64,000 nucleotides of DNA, taken from contig JAFZQB010000007.1 in assembly GCA_017552385.1 (NCBI GenBank), positions 51,593-115,592 of the forward strand, read 5' to 3'. This document shows, in pieces, positions 9,419 through 18,581 of this stretch. This DNA comes from Candidatus Saccharimonadota bacterium. GTDB lineage: Bacteria > Patescibacteriota > Saccharimonadia > Saccharimonadales > Saccharimonadaceae. The first letter of the stretch is position 1. The number at the start of each line of letters is the position of its first letter. Made by a program: the position numbers and the translations under genes. The notes beneath the pieces are model-generated. The model was not told the origin of the DNA. It was given only the letters and a program-made list of their open reading frames with translations, and did no database searches.

Positions 9419-10864
9419 CTAGTTAGCCTCGCAATATACGCCGGAGCTCAGTGCTCCATAAATAGCAAAGGCATGTTCTGAGCTAGAAGCAATTAAATCG
9501 TCGCCGTTGCAACTAGCGTGCAAGACCACGTATACTTCGGCGCCAAAGTCATTAGCTACGGCTACCGGAGGATAAATTGGGTCATATTCTACCACATCGA
9601 GGATATATGGTGCACCAATTGGGTCGAGGCCATCAACGTTTATATAAATCCTGGCGTTTAGTGTGCCGGTTTCTGGAAGTTCGCCGCTGTTGTTAGTCAT
9701 GTATTTCGTGATGGATGTGAAAAGATTGCCATAATCCTTGCGTCGTTGACCGTCTTCGGATGGGTCGTCAACATTACTACCGCCTTCATCGATTGAAGAG
9801 TCGCCAAAGAGTTCAGTCAAAGCGGTTGTTAACTCTGAAATGCTTTTAGCGTTAGTAGGTTCTGTTTTAATTGCGTGCTCGAAATCGATTGATACTTTCT
9901 GTGTAGACGTCTCGGCTATACTCTCTTGATAAAGACCAGTCACGACGCCGCCACCGAAGAAAGAGCTTTTGATTGTAATGACGAAATCTTCGGTTCTATT
10001 ATCAATACCAACAGGGCCTAAGGTAAGAGAGCTATCCTCGACTTCGCCTTCTTGGAGAATTGCTTTGAACGCTTCGTATTTATCTATATCAACTGAAACA
10101 ACGTAGGCATCACCAGAAGTACTATAAGATTTACCGTCTGTAGCCCTTGTTGCAGTTAGAAATGGTGATTTTTTATAGGCTTCGACTACTTTAGCTCGGT
10201 CATCGTTTTGCTCAGGAACAAGATTAGAGAAAGAAGATGTCTGAGTGCTGTCTTTGGTCTCAACTTTCCACCAGTTTTGCTCTAGTTCTTGCATCTTGGA
10301 CGTAAAATCGCCGTTTAATTCTACACCGAAAAGCAGAAATAGACTTTTGTATATTTCACCTAAACCGGATATACGTAAATAAACCGTGTCGTTATCGGGC
10401 GAATAATAATCTAGCCCGTATGCCATATTTCCGTCATCGGAAGAAATGTCGGCAGTTGCTTTAAAGGCGTTATAGTTCTTAGTGAGGAGATCGTCCATTG
10501 CGGAGCTAAAAACTTTTTCTGGGGTACAAGAGATAAAGTGTAAAATCAGCACGATGGCTAGTCCAAGTAACAAAATGCCCGCTCCAGCAATAATACCGAT
10601 CAATTTGCTAGAGAGTTTCTTGTTGCCCTGTGTTGGCGTGCCAACAGTCGGATTGGCAGTATTCGGTTGGAATGGACTAATCGTAGTGGATACATCTGTA
10701 GTTTGGCTAGTAGTAGGCGCTGGTCCAGTAATAGTGGAGGTAGGCGCTGGTTCTTGAGTTGATTCTACGGTTGGTACTAAATCCGGAGTCTGCGTTGGCC
10801 CCAGAGATGGTGTTGGCTCTGAACCGGGCATTGGCGTGGGATCAGAGACAGGATTATTATCCAT
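9419..10864 (-). CDS. Bitopic membrane protein with pilin-like C-terminal domain
   Basis: A 481-residue protein in three parts. Residues 1-85 are a proline/threonine/serine-rich disordered segment. Residues 88-110 (IGIIAGAGILLLGLAIVLILHF) form a membrane helix. The rest is an extracytoplasmic region whose last 110 residues (RRKDYGNLFTSITKYMTNNSGELPE...YVVLHASC...EHAFAIYGALSSGVYCEAN) align with the C-terminus of the pilin at 1200-1742, including the RRxDY, YMTxNxGxLP and AFAIYG blocks and the final cysteine. It has no prepilin cleavage motif, so the domain is displayed on a different anchor. The middle region matches no family I recognise. AAGGAA precedes the ATG. It lies 40 bases upstream of uvrC. 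Confidence 0.75.
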   Translation of the reverse strand: MDNNPVSDPTPMPGSEPTPSLGPTQTPDLVPTVESTQEPAPTSTITGPAPTTSQTTDVSTTISPFQPNTANPTVGTPTQGNKKLSSKLIGIIAGAGILLLGLAIVLILHFISCTPEKVFSSAMDDLLTKNYNAFKATADISSDDGNMAYGLDYYSPDNDTVYLRISGLGEIYKSLFLLFGVELNGDFTSKMQELEQNWWKVETKDSTQTSSFSNLVPEQNDDRAKVVEAYKKSPFLTATRATDGKSYSTSGDAYVVSVDIDKYEAFKAILQEGEVEDSSLTLGPVGIDNRTEDFVITIKSSFFGGGVVTGLYQESIAETSTQKVSIDFEHAIKTEPTNAKSISELTTALTELFGDSSIDEGGSNVDDPSEDGQRRKDYGNLFTSITKYMTNNSGELPETGTLNARIYINVDGLDPIGAPYILDVVEYDPIYPPVAVANDFGAEVYVVLHASCNGDDLIASSSEHAFAIYGALSSGVYCEAN

Positions 10865-10944
10865 AGATTCCTTTCTTGTATATACAAAATAAAGCTTTAG
10901 CTTAATTTTACCACAAAAAGAATATAGAAACTATGCTTGTTTTT

Positions 10945-11496
10945 TTATTCGGCCGGAGCGTCATAATCTTCAATGACGCTGATGGAATGATAATAGGTCG
11001 ACAATAGTTCGGACAATTTTTTGTATTCGGTCGGAGTAGCATATGGGCGCTCGAATTTATCAAATGATTTCCTATTATCGTACTCTAAAATCTCCATGAG
11101 AGTCTCGATATCTCCTTCATCGGATAAGATATAGCTCTTCTCGAGGTTTGCAACAAGATTTGCCTTGGCACTGAGCACGACTAGCTCGTCTTGAGATAGG
11201 TATTCAGCGACATTTTCAAATTCCTCTTCGGGTACACCAAGTTTCTTCAGTTTTGTTTCAGTTTGCGCTTCAAGTTCGTCTAGCACTCCGTAAAAATAGA
11301 AATAGGTTGAGCCTTCCGGAGCTGGGTCACCTGACATAGTGCTTTGTCCGTCGGAGTCTTTGTTTATTGAGCGGTTTTTCACCGAAGTAGGCAAACGATC
11401 TAGAATAAGTATCGCAAGTATTACTACTAGAATCGCCAGAATAATCCTTAACGGACGAAGATTCTCAGATTTTTCCGGGTTTAGCTTTTCTCTCAT
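10945..11496 (-). CDS. Single-pass membrane protein, unknown function
   Basis: 183 residues. A short basic N-terminus is followed by a transmembrane helix at about 20-41 (IILAILVVILAILILDRL) and an acidic, mostly helical outside domain rich in Glu, Leu and Lys (DELEAQTETKLKKLGVPEEEFENVAEYLSQDE). No recognised domain. A TATAAT on the minus strand lies about 19 bases before the ATG, overlapping the divergent enolase promoter region. The gene is upstream of, and codirectional with, the pilin-like fusion gene, 80 bases apart. Confidence 0.7.
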   Translation of the reverse strand: MREKLNPEKSENLRPLRIILAILVVILAILILDRLPTSVKNRSINKDSDGQSTMSGDPAPEGSTYFYFYGVLDELEAQTETKLKKLGVPEEEFENVAEYLSQDELVVLSAKANLVANLEKSYILSDEGDIETLMEILEYDNRKSFDKFERPYATPTEYKKLSELLSTYYHSISVIEDYDAPAE

Positions 11497-11569
11497 TTTC
11501 TACACTTTTGAGGTCATTATAGCATAATTCAATGTACATTTATTGAGTTTTTCTGCTATAATAATGCTT

Positions 11570-12850
11570 ATGGATAATTTTGTTATTTCTAATATCAAAG
11601 CGAGGCAGATTTTAGATTCTCGGGGGAATCCGACTGTGGAGGCGGATGTATTCTTGGAGTCTGGCCAAGCTGGTCGGGCAGCAGTGCCATCAGGCGCATC
11701 GACTGGGTCCGGCGAGGCACTGGAACTTCGTGATAATGACCCGAAGTTTTATGGTGGCAAGAGCGTGCTCAAAGCCGTCTGGAACGTCAACTCAAAAATT
11801 AAGGATGTGCTCGTAGGCAATTCGGCAGATCAGTCGACCGTTGATCAGATTATGCTAGACCTAGACGGTACGCCAGATAAGACCAATCTTGGCGCCAATG
11901 CGATTCTCGCGGTTTCTCTAGCTACCGCTAAGGCCGTGGCAAGAGCAAAGCATCTGCCATTTTACGGATATATCGCTGAGCTAGCTGGGACGATGGATCA
12001 AATGGCGTTGCCGATGCCAATGATGAATGTAATGAACGGGGGGATGCATGCTGATTGGGCAACAGATTTCCAGGAATATATGATTATACCCCGTGGAGCC
12101 GAGAATATAGCCGATGCCATACGAATGGGCGCAGAGGTTTTCCATGCCCTAAAGGCTGTTTTGAAGGATCGCGGCTATACCGTAACCGTTGGGGACGAGG
12201 GTGGTTATGCACCAAAAGTACGCGATGGCAATAACGAGCCGCTAGAATGTATCAAATTGGCTATCGAAAAGGCCGGTTATAAACCTGGCAAAGATATTGC
12301 TATGGGAATGGATATTGCTTCGAGCGAGTTTTACGATAATGATCATTATGTGCTTAAAACCAATGGTGACTGGAAAACGTCAGAAGATTTGACGAACTGG
12401 TACAATTGGATTCTGGATAATTATCCAGTAATCTCAATCGAGGATGGGCATGCCGAAAGCGACTGGGAAGGCTGGAAAATGATGACGGAGCGTCTCGGCG
12501 GTCGCGTACAAGTAGTTGGCGATGACTTATTCGTCACGAACACGCGCCTTTTGAAGAAAGGCATCGAAGAAAAAGCCGCAAACGCGATTCTTATCAAGCC
12601 GAATCAGATTGGCTCATTAAGTGAGACGATTAACGCCGTAATGATGGCGAAGAAAGCTGGGTTTAATACGATTATTTCTCACCGCTCTGGCGAAACGGAA
12701 GATGTATCGATTGCCCACATTGCAGTTGGCCTTGGCGCGGGGCAAATCAAGACTGGATCACTTTCACGTTCTGAGCGTATAGCTAAATATAACGAGCTAA
12801 TTCGCATCGCCGAAGCTAATTCTCGTCTCGGTCTTGCTAATCCGTTCTAA
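11570..12850 (+). CDS. eno: Enolase
   Basis: Interconverts 2-phosphoglycerate and phosphoenolpyruvate in lower glycolysis. The protein of about 426 residues is full length: N-terminal cap ([17 protein letters not shown]), metal ligands within [13 protein letters not shown] and GDDLFVTN, catalytic lysine in [14 protein letters not shown], and the signature [14 protein letters not shown]. One small difference is [10 protein letters not shown] where most enolases have IEDPL/GLxEDDW. ATG codons occur at 11564 and 11570. TATAAT at 11557-11562 ends 1 base before the first and 7 before the second, so the second is preferred as a leaderless start. Confidence 0.97.
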   Translation: MDNFVISNIKARQILDSRGNPTVEADVFLESGQAGRAAVPSGASTGSGEALELRDNDPKFYGGKSVLKAVWNVNSKIKDVLVGNSADQSTVDQIMLDLDGTPDKTNLGANAILAVSLATAKAVARAKHLPFYGYIAELAGTMDQMALPMPMMNVMNGGMHADWATDFQEYMIIPRGAENIADAIRMGAEVFHALKAVLKDRGYTVTVGDEGGYAPKVRDGNNEPLECIKLAIEKAGYKPGKDIAMGMDIASSEFYDNDHYVLKTNGDWKTSEDLTNWYNWILDNYPVISIEDGHAESDWEGWKMMTERLGGRVQVVGDDLFVTNTRLLKKGIEEKAANAILIKPNQIGSLSETINAVMMAKKAGFNTIISHRSGETEDVSIAHIAVGLGAGQIKTGSLSRSERIAKYNELIRIAEANSRLGLANPF

Positions 12851-12866
12851 ATAAGTCTAGATATAG

Positions 12867-12897
12867 AATCTCCGCCTAAGGGCGGGGATTTTTTTAG
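12867..12897 (+). terminator. Terminator of eno
   Basis: AATCTCCGCC / GGCGGGGATT hairpin followed by a run of seven T residues, 17 bases after the eno stop codon. Confidence 0.85.
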
Positions 12898-12928
12898 AGA
12901 TGAGTGCCCAATCTGGCATATTTCAAAT

Positions 12929-12960
12929 AAAAAAATAAACCTCAAAGAGGTTTGTTTTTT
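12929..12960. terminator. Bidirectional terminator beside tRNA-Cys
   Basis: AAACCTC / GAGGTTT stem (12937-12943, 12947-12953) flanked by A-run and T-run. It ends transcription of tRNA-Cys on the minus strand. Confidence 0.75.
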
Positions 12961-13033
12961 GGAGGTGCCGACCGGAATTGAACCGGTGTACGCGGTTTTG
13001 CAGACCGCTGCGTAACCACTCCGCCACAGCACC
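12960..13033 (-). tRNA. tRNA-Cys (GCA)
   Basis: On the minus strand, acceptor GGTGCTG pairs with CGGCACC, then discriminator T and encoded CCA. The anticodon arm loops out CTGCAAA with anticodon GCA. The T-arm CCGGT-TCAATTC-CGG is intact. It is transcribed together with the truncated copy upstream. Confidence 0.95.
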
Positions 13034-13139
13034 ATATTACGCTAAATTGTTAATTGAACCGGTGCACGCGGTTTTGCAGACCGCTAAAGTAACCACTCCG
13101 CCACAGCACCATATTACGCTAAATTGTTAATTGAACCGA
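12977..13139 (-). repeat. Tandem duplication covering most of tRNA-Cys
   Basis: A unit beginning ATTGAACCGGTG repeats at 12977, 13053 and, as a fragment, 13130, giving periods of 76 and 77 bases. The two full units differ at one base in the T-arm and in the D-loop (GCTGCGTAA against GCTAAAGTAA on the plus strand). The break lies inside the T-arm, so only the first unit makes a whole tRNA. Confidence 0.9.
13053..13110 (-). pseudogene. Truncated tRNA-Cys copy
   Basis: Contains the 5' acceptor strand, D-arm, anticodon arm (GCA) and half of the T-arm, then runs into unrelated sequence, so the 3' acceptor strand and CCA are missing. The D-loop is altered by one extra base. A TATAAT at 13154-13159 (minus) probably drives this copy and the intact tRNA as one precursor. 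Confidence 0.85.
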
Positions 13140-13166
13140 AGTGTATACAAGCCATTATAACACGAA

Positions 13167-13292
13167 GAAAAAAATGCGCCAAATGAACTTGAGCGCATTT
13201 TTGTTTGTTTGGATTTCTTTCTAGGTGAATGGTTATTACCCCACCTCCTGAAATTCAAACGCCTCTCAACGTCAGATTCGTTTGAATTTCTT
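13167..13292 (-). ncRNA. Candidate small RNA of about 125 nt
   Basis: Bounded by an extended -10 promoter (13299-13326) and a rho-independent terminator, with no usable ORF on the minus strand in between. Starting about 2 bases after the predicted transcription start is a perfect 12-base inverted repeat (13279-13290 with 13250-13261, 17-base loop). Next comes AGGAGGTG, able to pair with the 16S anti-Shine-Dalgarno, inside a second weaker hairpin (AGGTG...CACCT). An A/C-rich single-stranded stretch follows, then the terminator stem AAAATGCGC/GCGCATTTT with a T-run. It matches none of the standard RNAs I know (6S, SRP RNA, RNase P, tmRNA). Function unknown. Confidence 0.55.
13171..13201 (-). 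terminator. Terminator of the candidate small RNA
   Basis: AAAATGCGC (13171-13179) pairs with GCGCATTTT (13193-13201). Read on the minus strand it is followed by seven T residues. The T-run is present on plus as well but shorter. Confidence 0.8.
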
Positions 13293-13298
13293 ACCCTT

Positions 13299-13326
13299 AT
13301 TTTAGCACAAGCGTATGCAGAGTCAA
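13299..13326 (-). promoter_or_regulatory. Promoter of the candidate small RNA
   Basis: Minus strand: TTGACT (13321-13326), 16-base spacer ending TGC, TAAAAT (13299-13304). Start expected near 13292. The remaining part of the 13.0-13.4 kb gap (13327-13437) holds nothing else I can name. Confidence 0.65.
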
Positions 13327-13437
13327 TATTGATTTTGCATAATTTTCATGTTTTAATTCTTGCTTTAGGCTATTCTGACTGTTCGGTTTTTATATAATAT
13401 TCTTTGAATTTTGTAAATGGTTGTCTCTGTCGGGATT

Positions 13438-16400
13438 CTAGAAATCCTCCGAATCTCCGGCATCTACGTAATGATTATGTGTATGACGAACTATCAGTAT
13501 GAAGATGCCGATTATTGCGAATGTGGACACGCCCCACCAGAAGATATCCAAGGTTTCGAAGGCATAGAGCAGTGGCGATCCTTCAAGATACGCTCGGTAA
13601 GAATCAAGCACGGCTCGGTATCTAGCTAGAAGGCTCGGTCCAACGAGTGATTTTCCGTATTCGGAAAGGGCTTCATAGGCGCTCTCTGCGGCTTTGATTA
13701 TAAGACGAGAATTGTAATCAACGTCTTCTGGGTCAGGTAGGCGCGAAATCATAGCCTCAAACTCAGCCACTTGATCGAGAATATCTAGCGCAGAGTTAAT
13801 GACGTTTACTCTATTGTTGATATCAAAGAGATCTGCGAGAGAAAGGTTGGTGTTGAATACTCCTAAGGCTTCTGCATACGCGTTAGCTGCGTCTTGTAAA
13901 CACGTCTGGTCTTCTGGGGTGACGTTGCCAGAATTAATGCCTCCAGTATGATCTTGCTCCTTTGCATCTTCTAGAGCTTTCTCAGCTTCTGCGATGCGGT
14001 TTTCTAAGTCTGCGATGGTCGTTAAGAGCTCTTCTAGGTATTCTTTTTCAGACTCAGTGGTGTTGGCGCTTTCTAACAGGCTATGAACGCGAGACTCGAG
14101 CGAGGTAAGATCCTGCAAATCATTTTTGTTAACTGTAGAGATGTCGTATCCGTTCACGCTCGTGGCGACGCTTTCATATTCAAATTGGGTTTCTTCTATT
14201 CTGGAGAGTCTCAGATATAGTTCATCGAGCACGTCATTAAGAACTTGTTTTTTAGCGTCGCTTAGATGATCGAAATTCGCTTTTTCGGCTTCAATAATGG
14301 TGGCAATAAGATTTATGATTTCTTCCTTGTCATCGGAGGTCACATAATCAATCTCTTTTATGGTTAAATAAGTGCCGTTGATAGAAGCGAACGTTTCTTC
14401 GGCTTCTTCAATGGCGTCAATAGTTCGGTCGAGATCAGAGATAATACTCTCAGCAATACCGGATTTATCACCTTGGTGTGTTTCTAGATATATTAGTAGG
14501 TTATCTTTGTCCGTGCCGATTGCTTCAAGATCATCAACAGTGGCATATTCGAGATTCGAAACAAGAGTGATGGACCCATAACCGATAGCGAGCGTTGAAT
14601 AACCTTCGTTTTCGTGAGTAATCGAAATGTCGACACCCGATATGCCAGGAAGACTAAAGACGATGTTAGAAAGCGTGACTATGGAGATGTTACCCGCGTA
14701 ATCCGTGAGACGATAGTAGACAACGGGAGATTTGTCCGGGTCAACAGAAACGGTGCCATCCGTGGTACGCCAATCACGGGAATTAATCAACTCGTCAGTC
14801 ACAAGTTCGCGTTCTGAGACGATGTGCTCGATTGTTTTAATACCAGACTGATCATCGGCGGCGGTTATGGTGTAATTTTTAGTTTCGTTAAATAGCAGCC
14901 CAAAAGTAATAGTATTTAGGATGGTATTAAATGAATTGTCGCTAATCACGACTGTGCCGGTAGGAACAACCGAGTCTTTCTTGACCTCAACACGTTCTAT
15001 GGCACTTTCGACGCGGGCACCAGATACGGCTTTAAATTCTACTATAGTCGAGCTAGTATCCGTGGCAATAATAACACTATTGGTGTATGGAAACCAATCG
15101 TTTTCTCCATCAATAGTCGACGCAATTCGATAATAAAGGTTAACTGGGCTGATGTTCAATGAGCTATTCTCAGCACTAAGAACGATTGGATGGTTGGTCC
15201 AGGTGCCAGAATTGTATCCGTGTGTATTAACAAATACAGTTGGAGTGACTGGGTCAATGTTGTGATAGGTAATGGTCTTAACATCTGTATTGCCAAATTC
15301 GTTGGTAGCGCGAAAAGAGTAAGTGCCGTTCTCAGTTATCTCCACGATACCAGACTCAAGATTGGTTATTAGCGTCCAAGATTGTTCACCGTCGCTCGAA
15401 ACCTCAAGTTTATCAATCCCGTAGTCGTCCGTAGCCGAAACGCCGGCAATATCCATAGCTAACCATTTATGCGTTTCGGCAACGATAGATATGGTTGGGA
15501 AGGTCGTACGGCGAATCTCATTCCATGATTGTCTATCTATGTCTTCAAGCGCAACATTGATAGCTGTAAGTATACCATTCAGAGTCTGCTTCTCTTCGTC
15601 TGTGTAATTTCTACTATATTTACTGATGGCAGTTTCTATATCAGCTTTCGCCGCAGCAAGAGCGTCTTTATCATCAATGGTGTATCCGGTAGGAGTAATT
15701 GAGCCTGCTGAGATGATGGCGGACGTGGTTTCGGCGTCGGTGGCTTCGTTGACTCTAGTGAGCAGCTCGCGAATTTTGGACAGCTCAGAATCAACTGCGG
15801 TGCGCTCGTCATCAATTAGATTATTCCCTGCGAGCAGAGCTTTGGCGGTAGACTTAAGCTCTTCAAGCTCAGGCTTATCTGAAGTCTTAACCATATCAAC
15901 ATCGGCGCGATTGACGGCGTTCAGGGCAACGAGCTCGCTCTCGATGGCGTCAAGATAATATAGTTTGTCTTCAAGCTCGCGTTGTTGTACGAGAAGAGTA
16001 TTGATTTCTTCGATGGTCAGATGAGAGTCTTCGTTATCGATTGTATTCTGAATGGTATCAATGATGGATTGAATCTCCCCATAATCATCAGAAGTCACGC
16101 TGTCGATACTTGGCACAACTAGCCAGCGATTTGAAATAGTCTCTAAATTGGAATCTAAATCTGCAATTCGTTGAAGCAAAATATCATATCTATCGATAAG
16201 CTCTATGATAGCTTCTTTTTCTTCAGTAGTAGCATGATCGCCCTCAAGGTTCAGTATACTTTCTAGCTCGGCTCTAGCTGCTAGCAACTTAGATTCGTCG
16301 CTGGTTTTGAAGTTTTCGTTTGATAGATTAAGGTCTAGGTCCGCAAGAGATCCAGTGCTGACAGCAAGGCTTGTGGCGTTGCCAGCTTTATCCGTGACGG

Positions 16401-18519
16401 AAATGAAATACGTTTGGCCCGCAGTAAGGTTTATAATACCATTGTCTTGAATTTCCGTTTCTTTGCCGTTGATTGTGATAGAACCTAGTGCATGGTCGTC
16501 CGTAACGAGCAGCTTTTGGACAAGGTAGTATGTTTGTCCATTCTCAAGTGAGAAAACATGATTATTGTCAATATACCCGTAGATTAATGCGCTAGTGGTG
16601 TCTAGGACAATCCCATCGGTATTTATGATAGAAACGTTCCCGACGGAGTCGATCAATTTGAAATATAGGATAAAGTCACCTTCTGGGTCAACGGACACGG
16701 TCCCAGAAGTAGTCTGCCAACCTTCAGCTGAAAGAGCTGCTTCTTTTGATTCAAAGGCAGTGTCTGAGATGAGATATTCGACATGATCAACTCCGGAATG
16801 TGCGTCCGAAGCAGCAATCTCGAAGCTTTTGGTTTCATTGAAGAAGAGCCCAAAAGTGATAGTGTTTAAGAATTGATTCCAGCCGTTGTTTGAACTGGTA
16901 ATCTGTCCAGTCGGAGGAGTAACATCACGGCGGACTAGGATGGTCTCTATGTCGCTTTCAACGCCGGCTTGGCTGACAGCTTTGAAGGAGTATGTCTTGC
17001 CACTTTGAGGCGTCTCAATATTTATGATAACGGGGGCGTCGTAGGCTATCCAATCGGCCTCGTTTTCTGAGTAATAATAATTTGTTTGACCAACATTCGT
17101 CGAGAGACCTTCAACAGAAAGAGTAATTATATTGCTCGTCCATTCGCCCTCAGTATAGCCATTGGAGTTAATACGAAAGGCAGGCTTAGCAGTGTCGAGG
17201 TTCTTATAAGTAACGCAAGCCGTCTCGCTAATGTTGTCATAGTTGTCGACCGAACGGAAGCAATATGTACCGTTTGCAAAGATGGTCAGATCTACGTAAT
17301 CGTTATCTGCGGCCCTAAACCAAGTATCGCCACCGTCTAGGCTTTCATCGATGTATTTGACACCGCTTGCATCGGCGCCGAGAACACGGAGATTGTCTTG
17401 GATCTGAATTAATCCTGGGTTAGCAATTATTGTTATTGTCGGCGAAATAGTCTCTGGATCTGTTGTAAAGCTTACAATATCTGAGCTAGTGCTCTGCCCT
17501 TCTGTATTCTCAGCGCGAACCCTGGCGTAATAGGTGGTGTCGCTATTAAGCCCCGAGATCGTTAAATTAGTTTCTTGAGTATAGAGATTGTTGTATTCAG
17601 GCAATATATATTTGAAGTTTGAGTCAGTCGCTAAATCGAGGCGGTAGCCGGTTGCACCTGTGGTGCTTGACCAGTGGATAGCAACCGCAGTTTCAGTAAC
17701 GTCATCAATATAAGCACGTTCGACTGGTGTTGGGGCGGCCTCGCTAACCACGCCAGTAATCGCATAGATACCGCAATATACGTTATCTTCACTACCAACC
17801 ATTTGAAAGTCGATTGACGATATTAGCTTCTGAGTGTCAACATCGATTACGGCAGATTGAAGATACGGAGCGCTAGTGGTAGTTCCCGTATATTCGGTCG
17901 TTTCTCCGGCGACATCTAGAGCACGGCTGATAACACCTGGCCATTTATAGATCCCCGAGGCTTCAGTATCATCATATAGATCGTAAAGTTGGTAGCTTGC
18001 CTTGTCGGCGCTGCCATCGGTATAATGAACGAAAACTAATAGATCAACATAATCACCTTTAACCATGCCACTCGCGGTGCCTAGAATGTAGAGTTTCTTA
18101 TACGCGCCAATCGTATCAAGCGAAATGGTGGCGGAGTTGTAGCCAGAATAAAGCCTAACTGTGTCGTTACCAGTATAGTTCCCCGTGCCGGCCCAACCTA
18201 ATTGGTATGGCACACCATTAAGACTAAGCGTTCCAGATGGGTCGAGGCCTCCAGAAAGAGCGTTGGTCGAAGAATAAAAGGTAATTTTATTATCTAATCC
18301 GCCGGCTGCGATAACAGAATCAAAAGTCTCGTTTTCTCCCCAGATAGAATTGCCGTTCAAATCATCTTTAGATATTTTAATTGTTTCATAATAGCTAAAA
18401 GAAGCTATTGAAGGGGTTTTTCTAAATATAAAAAGTGAGCCAAATATTAGCCCTAAACACAAAATAGAAAGCAAAAATGTTTTTAGCCTTGGTTTAACAA
18501 AACCTCCAAAATACTCCAC
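13438..18519 (-). CDS. Giant multidomain surface protein
   Basis: 1693 residues, the largest protein of the window. It has an N-terminal signal anchor (about 12-32), a beta-rich lectin-like region and one fibronectin type III domain (about 265-355, ending DTTYYARVRAENTEGQSTSSDIVSFTTDP). Then comes a block of bacterial Ig-like repeats that occurs twice: NGYTEGEWTSN...NTITFGLFFNETKSF and HGYNSGTWTNH...NTITFGLLFNETKNY. Each block is followed by an acidic alpha-helical stretch with FIVAR-like spacing, and one membrane helix (about 1661-1677) lies just before the C-terminus. It lacks an LPxTG motif, so it is probably held by that C-terminal helix. The start is GTG, because TACAAT ends 6 bases before it and TTGACC lies 17 bases further up. 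Presumed adhesin or host-contact protein. Confidence 0.85.
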   Translation of the reverse strand: MEYFGGFVKPRLKTFLLSILCLGLIFGSLFIFRKTPSIASFSYYETIKISKDDLNGNSIWGENETFDSVIAAGGLDNKITFYSSTNALSGGLDPSGTLSLNGVPYQLGWAGTGNYTGNDTVRLYSGYNSATISLDTIGAYKKLYILGTASGMVKGDYVDLLVFVHYTDGSADKASYQLYDLYDDTEASGIYKWPGVISRALDVAGETTEYTGTTTSAPYLQSAVIDVDTQKLISSIDFQMVGSEDNVYCGIYAITGVVSEAAPTPVERAYIDDVTETAVAIHWSSTTGATGYRLDLATDSNFKYILPEYNNLYTQETNLTISGLNSDTTYYARVRAENTEGQSTSSDIVSFTTDPETISPTITIIANPGLIQIQDNLRVLGADASGVKYIDESLDGGDTWFRAADNDYVDLTIFANGTYCFRSVDNYDNISETACVTYKNLDTAKPAFRINSNGYTEGEWTSNIITLSVEGLSTNVGQTNYYYSENEADWIAYDAPVIINIETPQSGKTYSFKAVSQAGVESDIETILVRRDVTPPTGQITSSNNGWNQFLNTITFGLFFNETKSFEIAASDAHSGVDHVEYLISDTAFESKEAALSAEGWQTTSGTVSVDPEGDFILYFKLIDSVGNVSIINTDGIVLDTTSALIYGYIDNNHVFSLENGQTYYLVQKLLVTDDHALGSITINGKETEIQDNGIINLTAGQTYFISVTDKAGNATSLAVSTGSLADLDLNLSNENFKTSDESKLLAARAELESILNLEGDHATTEEKEAIIELIDRYDILLQRIADLDSNLETISNRWLVVPSIDSVTSDDYGEIQSIIDTIQNTIDNEDSHLTIEEINTLLVQQRELEDKLYYLDAIESELVALNAVNRADVDMVKTSDKPELEELKSTAKALLAGNNLIDDERTAVDSELSKIRELLTRVNEATDAETTSAIISAGSITPTGYTIDDKDALAAAKADIETAISKYSRNYTDEEKQTLNGILTAINVALEDIDRQSWNEIRRTTFPTISIVAETHKWLAMDIAGVSATDDYGIDKLEVSSDGEQSWTLITNLESGIVEITENGTYSFRATNEFGNTDVKTITYHNIDPVTPTVFVNTHGYNSGTWTNHPIVLSAENSSLNISPVNLYYRIASTIDGENDWFPYTNSVIIATDTSSTIVEFKAVSGARVESAIERVEVKKDSVVPTGTVVISDNSFNTILNTITFGLLFNETKNYTITAADDQSGIKTIEHIVSERELVTDELINSRDWRTTDGTVSVDPDKSPVVYYRLTDYAGNISIVTLSNIVFSLPGISGVDISITHENEGYSTLAIGYGSITLVSNLEYATVDDLEAIGTDKDNLLIYLETHQGDKSGIAESIISDLDRTIDAIEEAEETFASINGTYLTIKEIDYVTSDDKEEIINLIATIIEAEKANFDHLSDAKKQVLNDVLDELYLRLSRIEETQFEYESVATSVNGYDISTVNKNDLQDLTSLESRVHSLLESANTTESEKEYLEELLTTIADLENRIAEAEKALEDAKEQDHTGGINSGNVTPEDQTCLQDAANAYAEALGVFNTNLSLADLFDINNRVNVINSALDILDQVAEFEAMISRLPDPEDVDYNSRLIIKAAESAYEALSEYGKSLVGPSLLARYRAVLDSYRAYLEGSPLLYAFETLDIFWWGVSTFAIIGIFILIVRHTHNHYVDAGDSEDF

Positions 18520-18525
18520 CTTTTG

Positions 18526-18554
18526 ATTGTACTAGAGCTTATAAGCTCGGTCAA
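18526..18554 (-). promoter_or_regulatory. Promoter of the giant surface protein gene
   Basis: TTGACC (18549-18554), 17-base spacer, TACAAT (18526-18531), then 6 bases to a GTG start. It fits a leaderless transcript and fixes GTG at 18519 as the start. Confidence 0.75.
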
Positions 18555-18581
18555 GACTAGCAAATTGTTTTGAATGTGTTT

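Noticed and set aside
13053..13110. Second functional tRNA-Cys
   Set aside because: The 3' acceptor strand and CCA are missing, so no cloverleaf can close.
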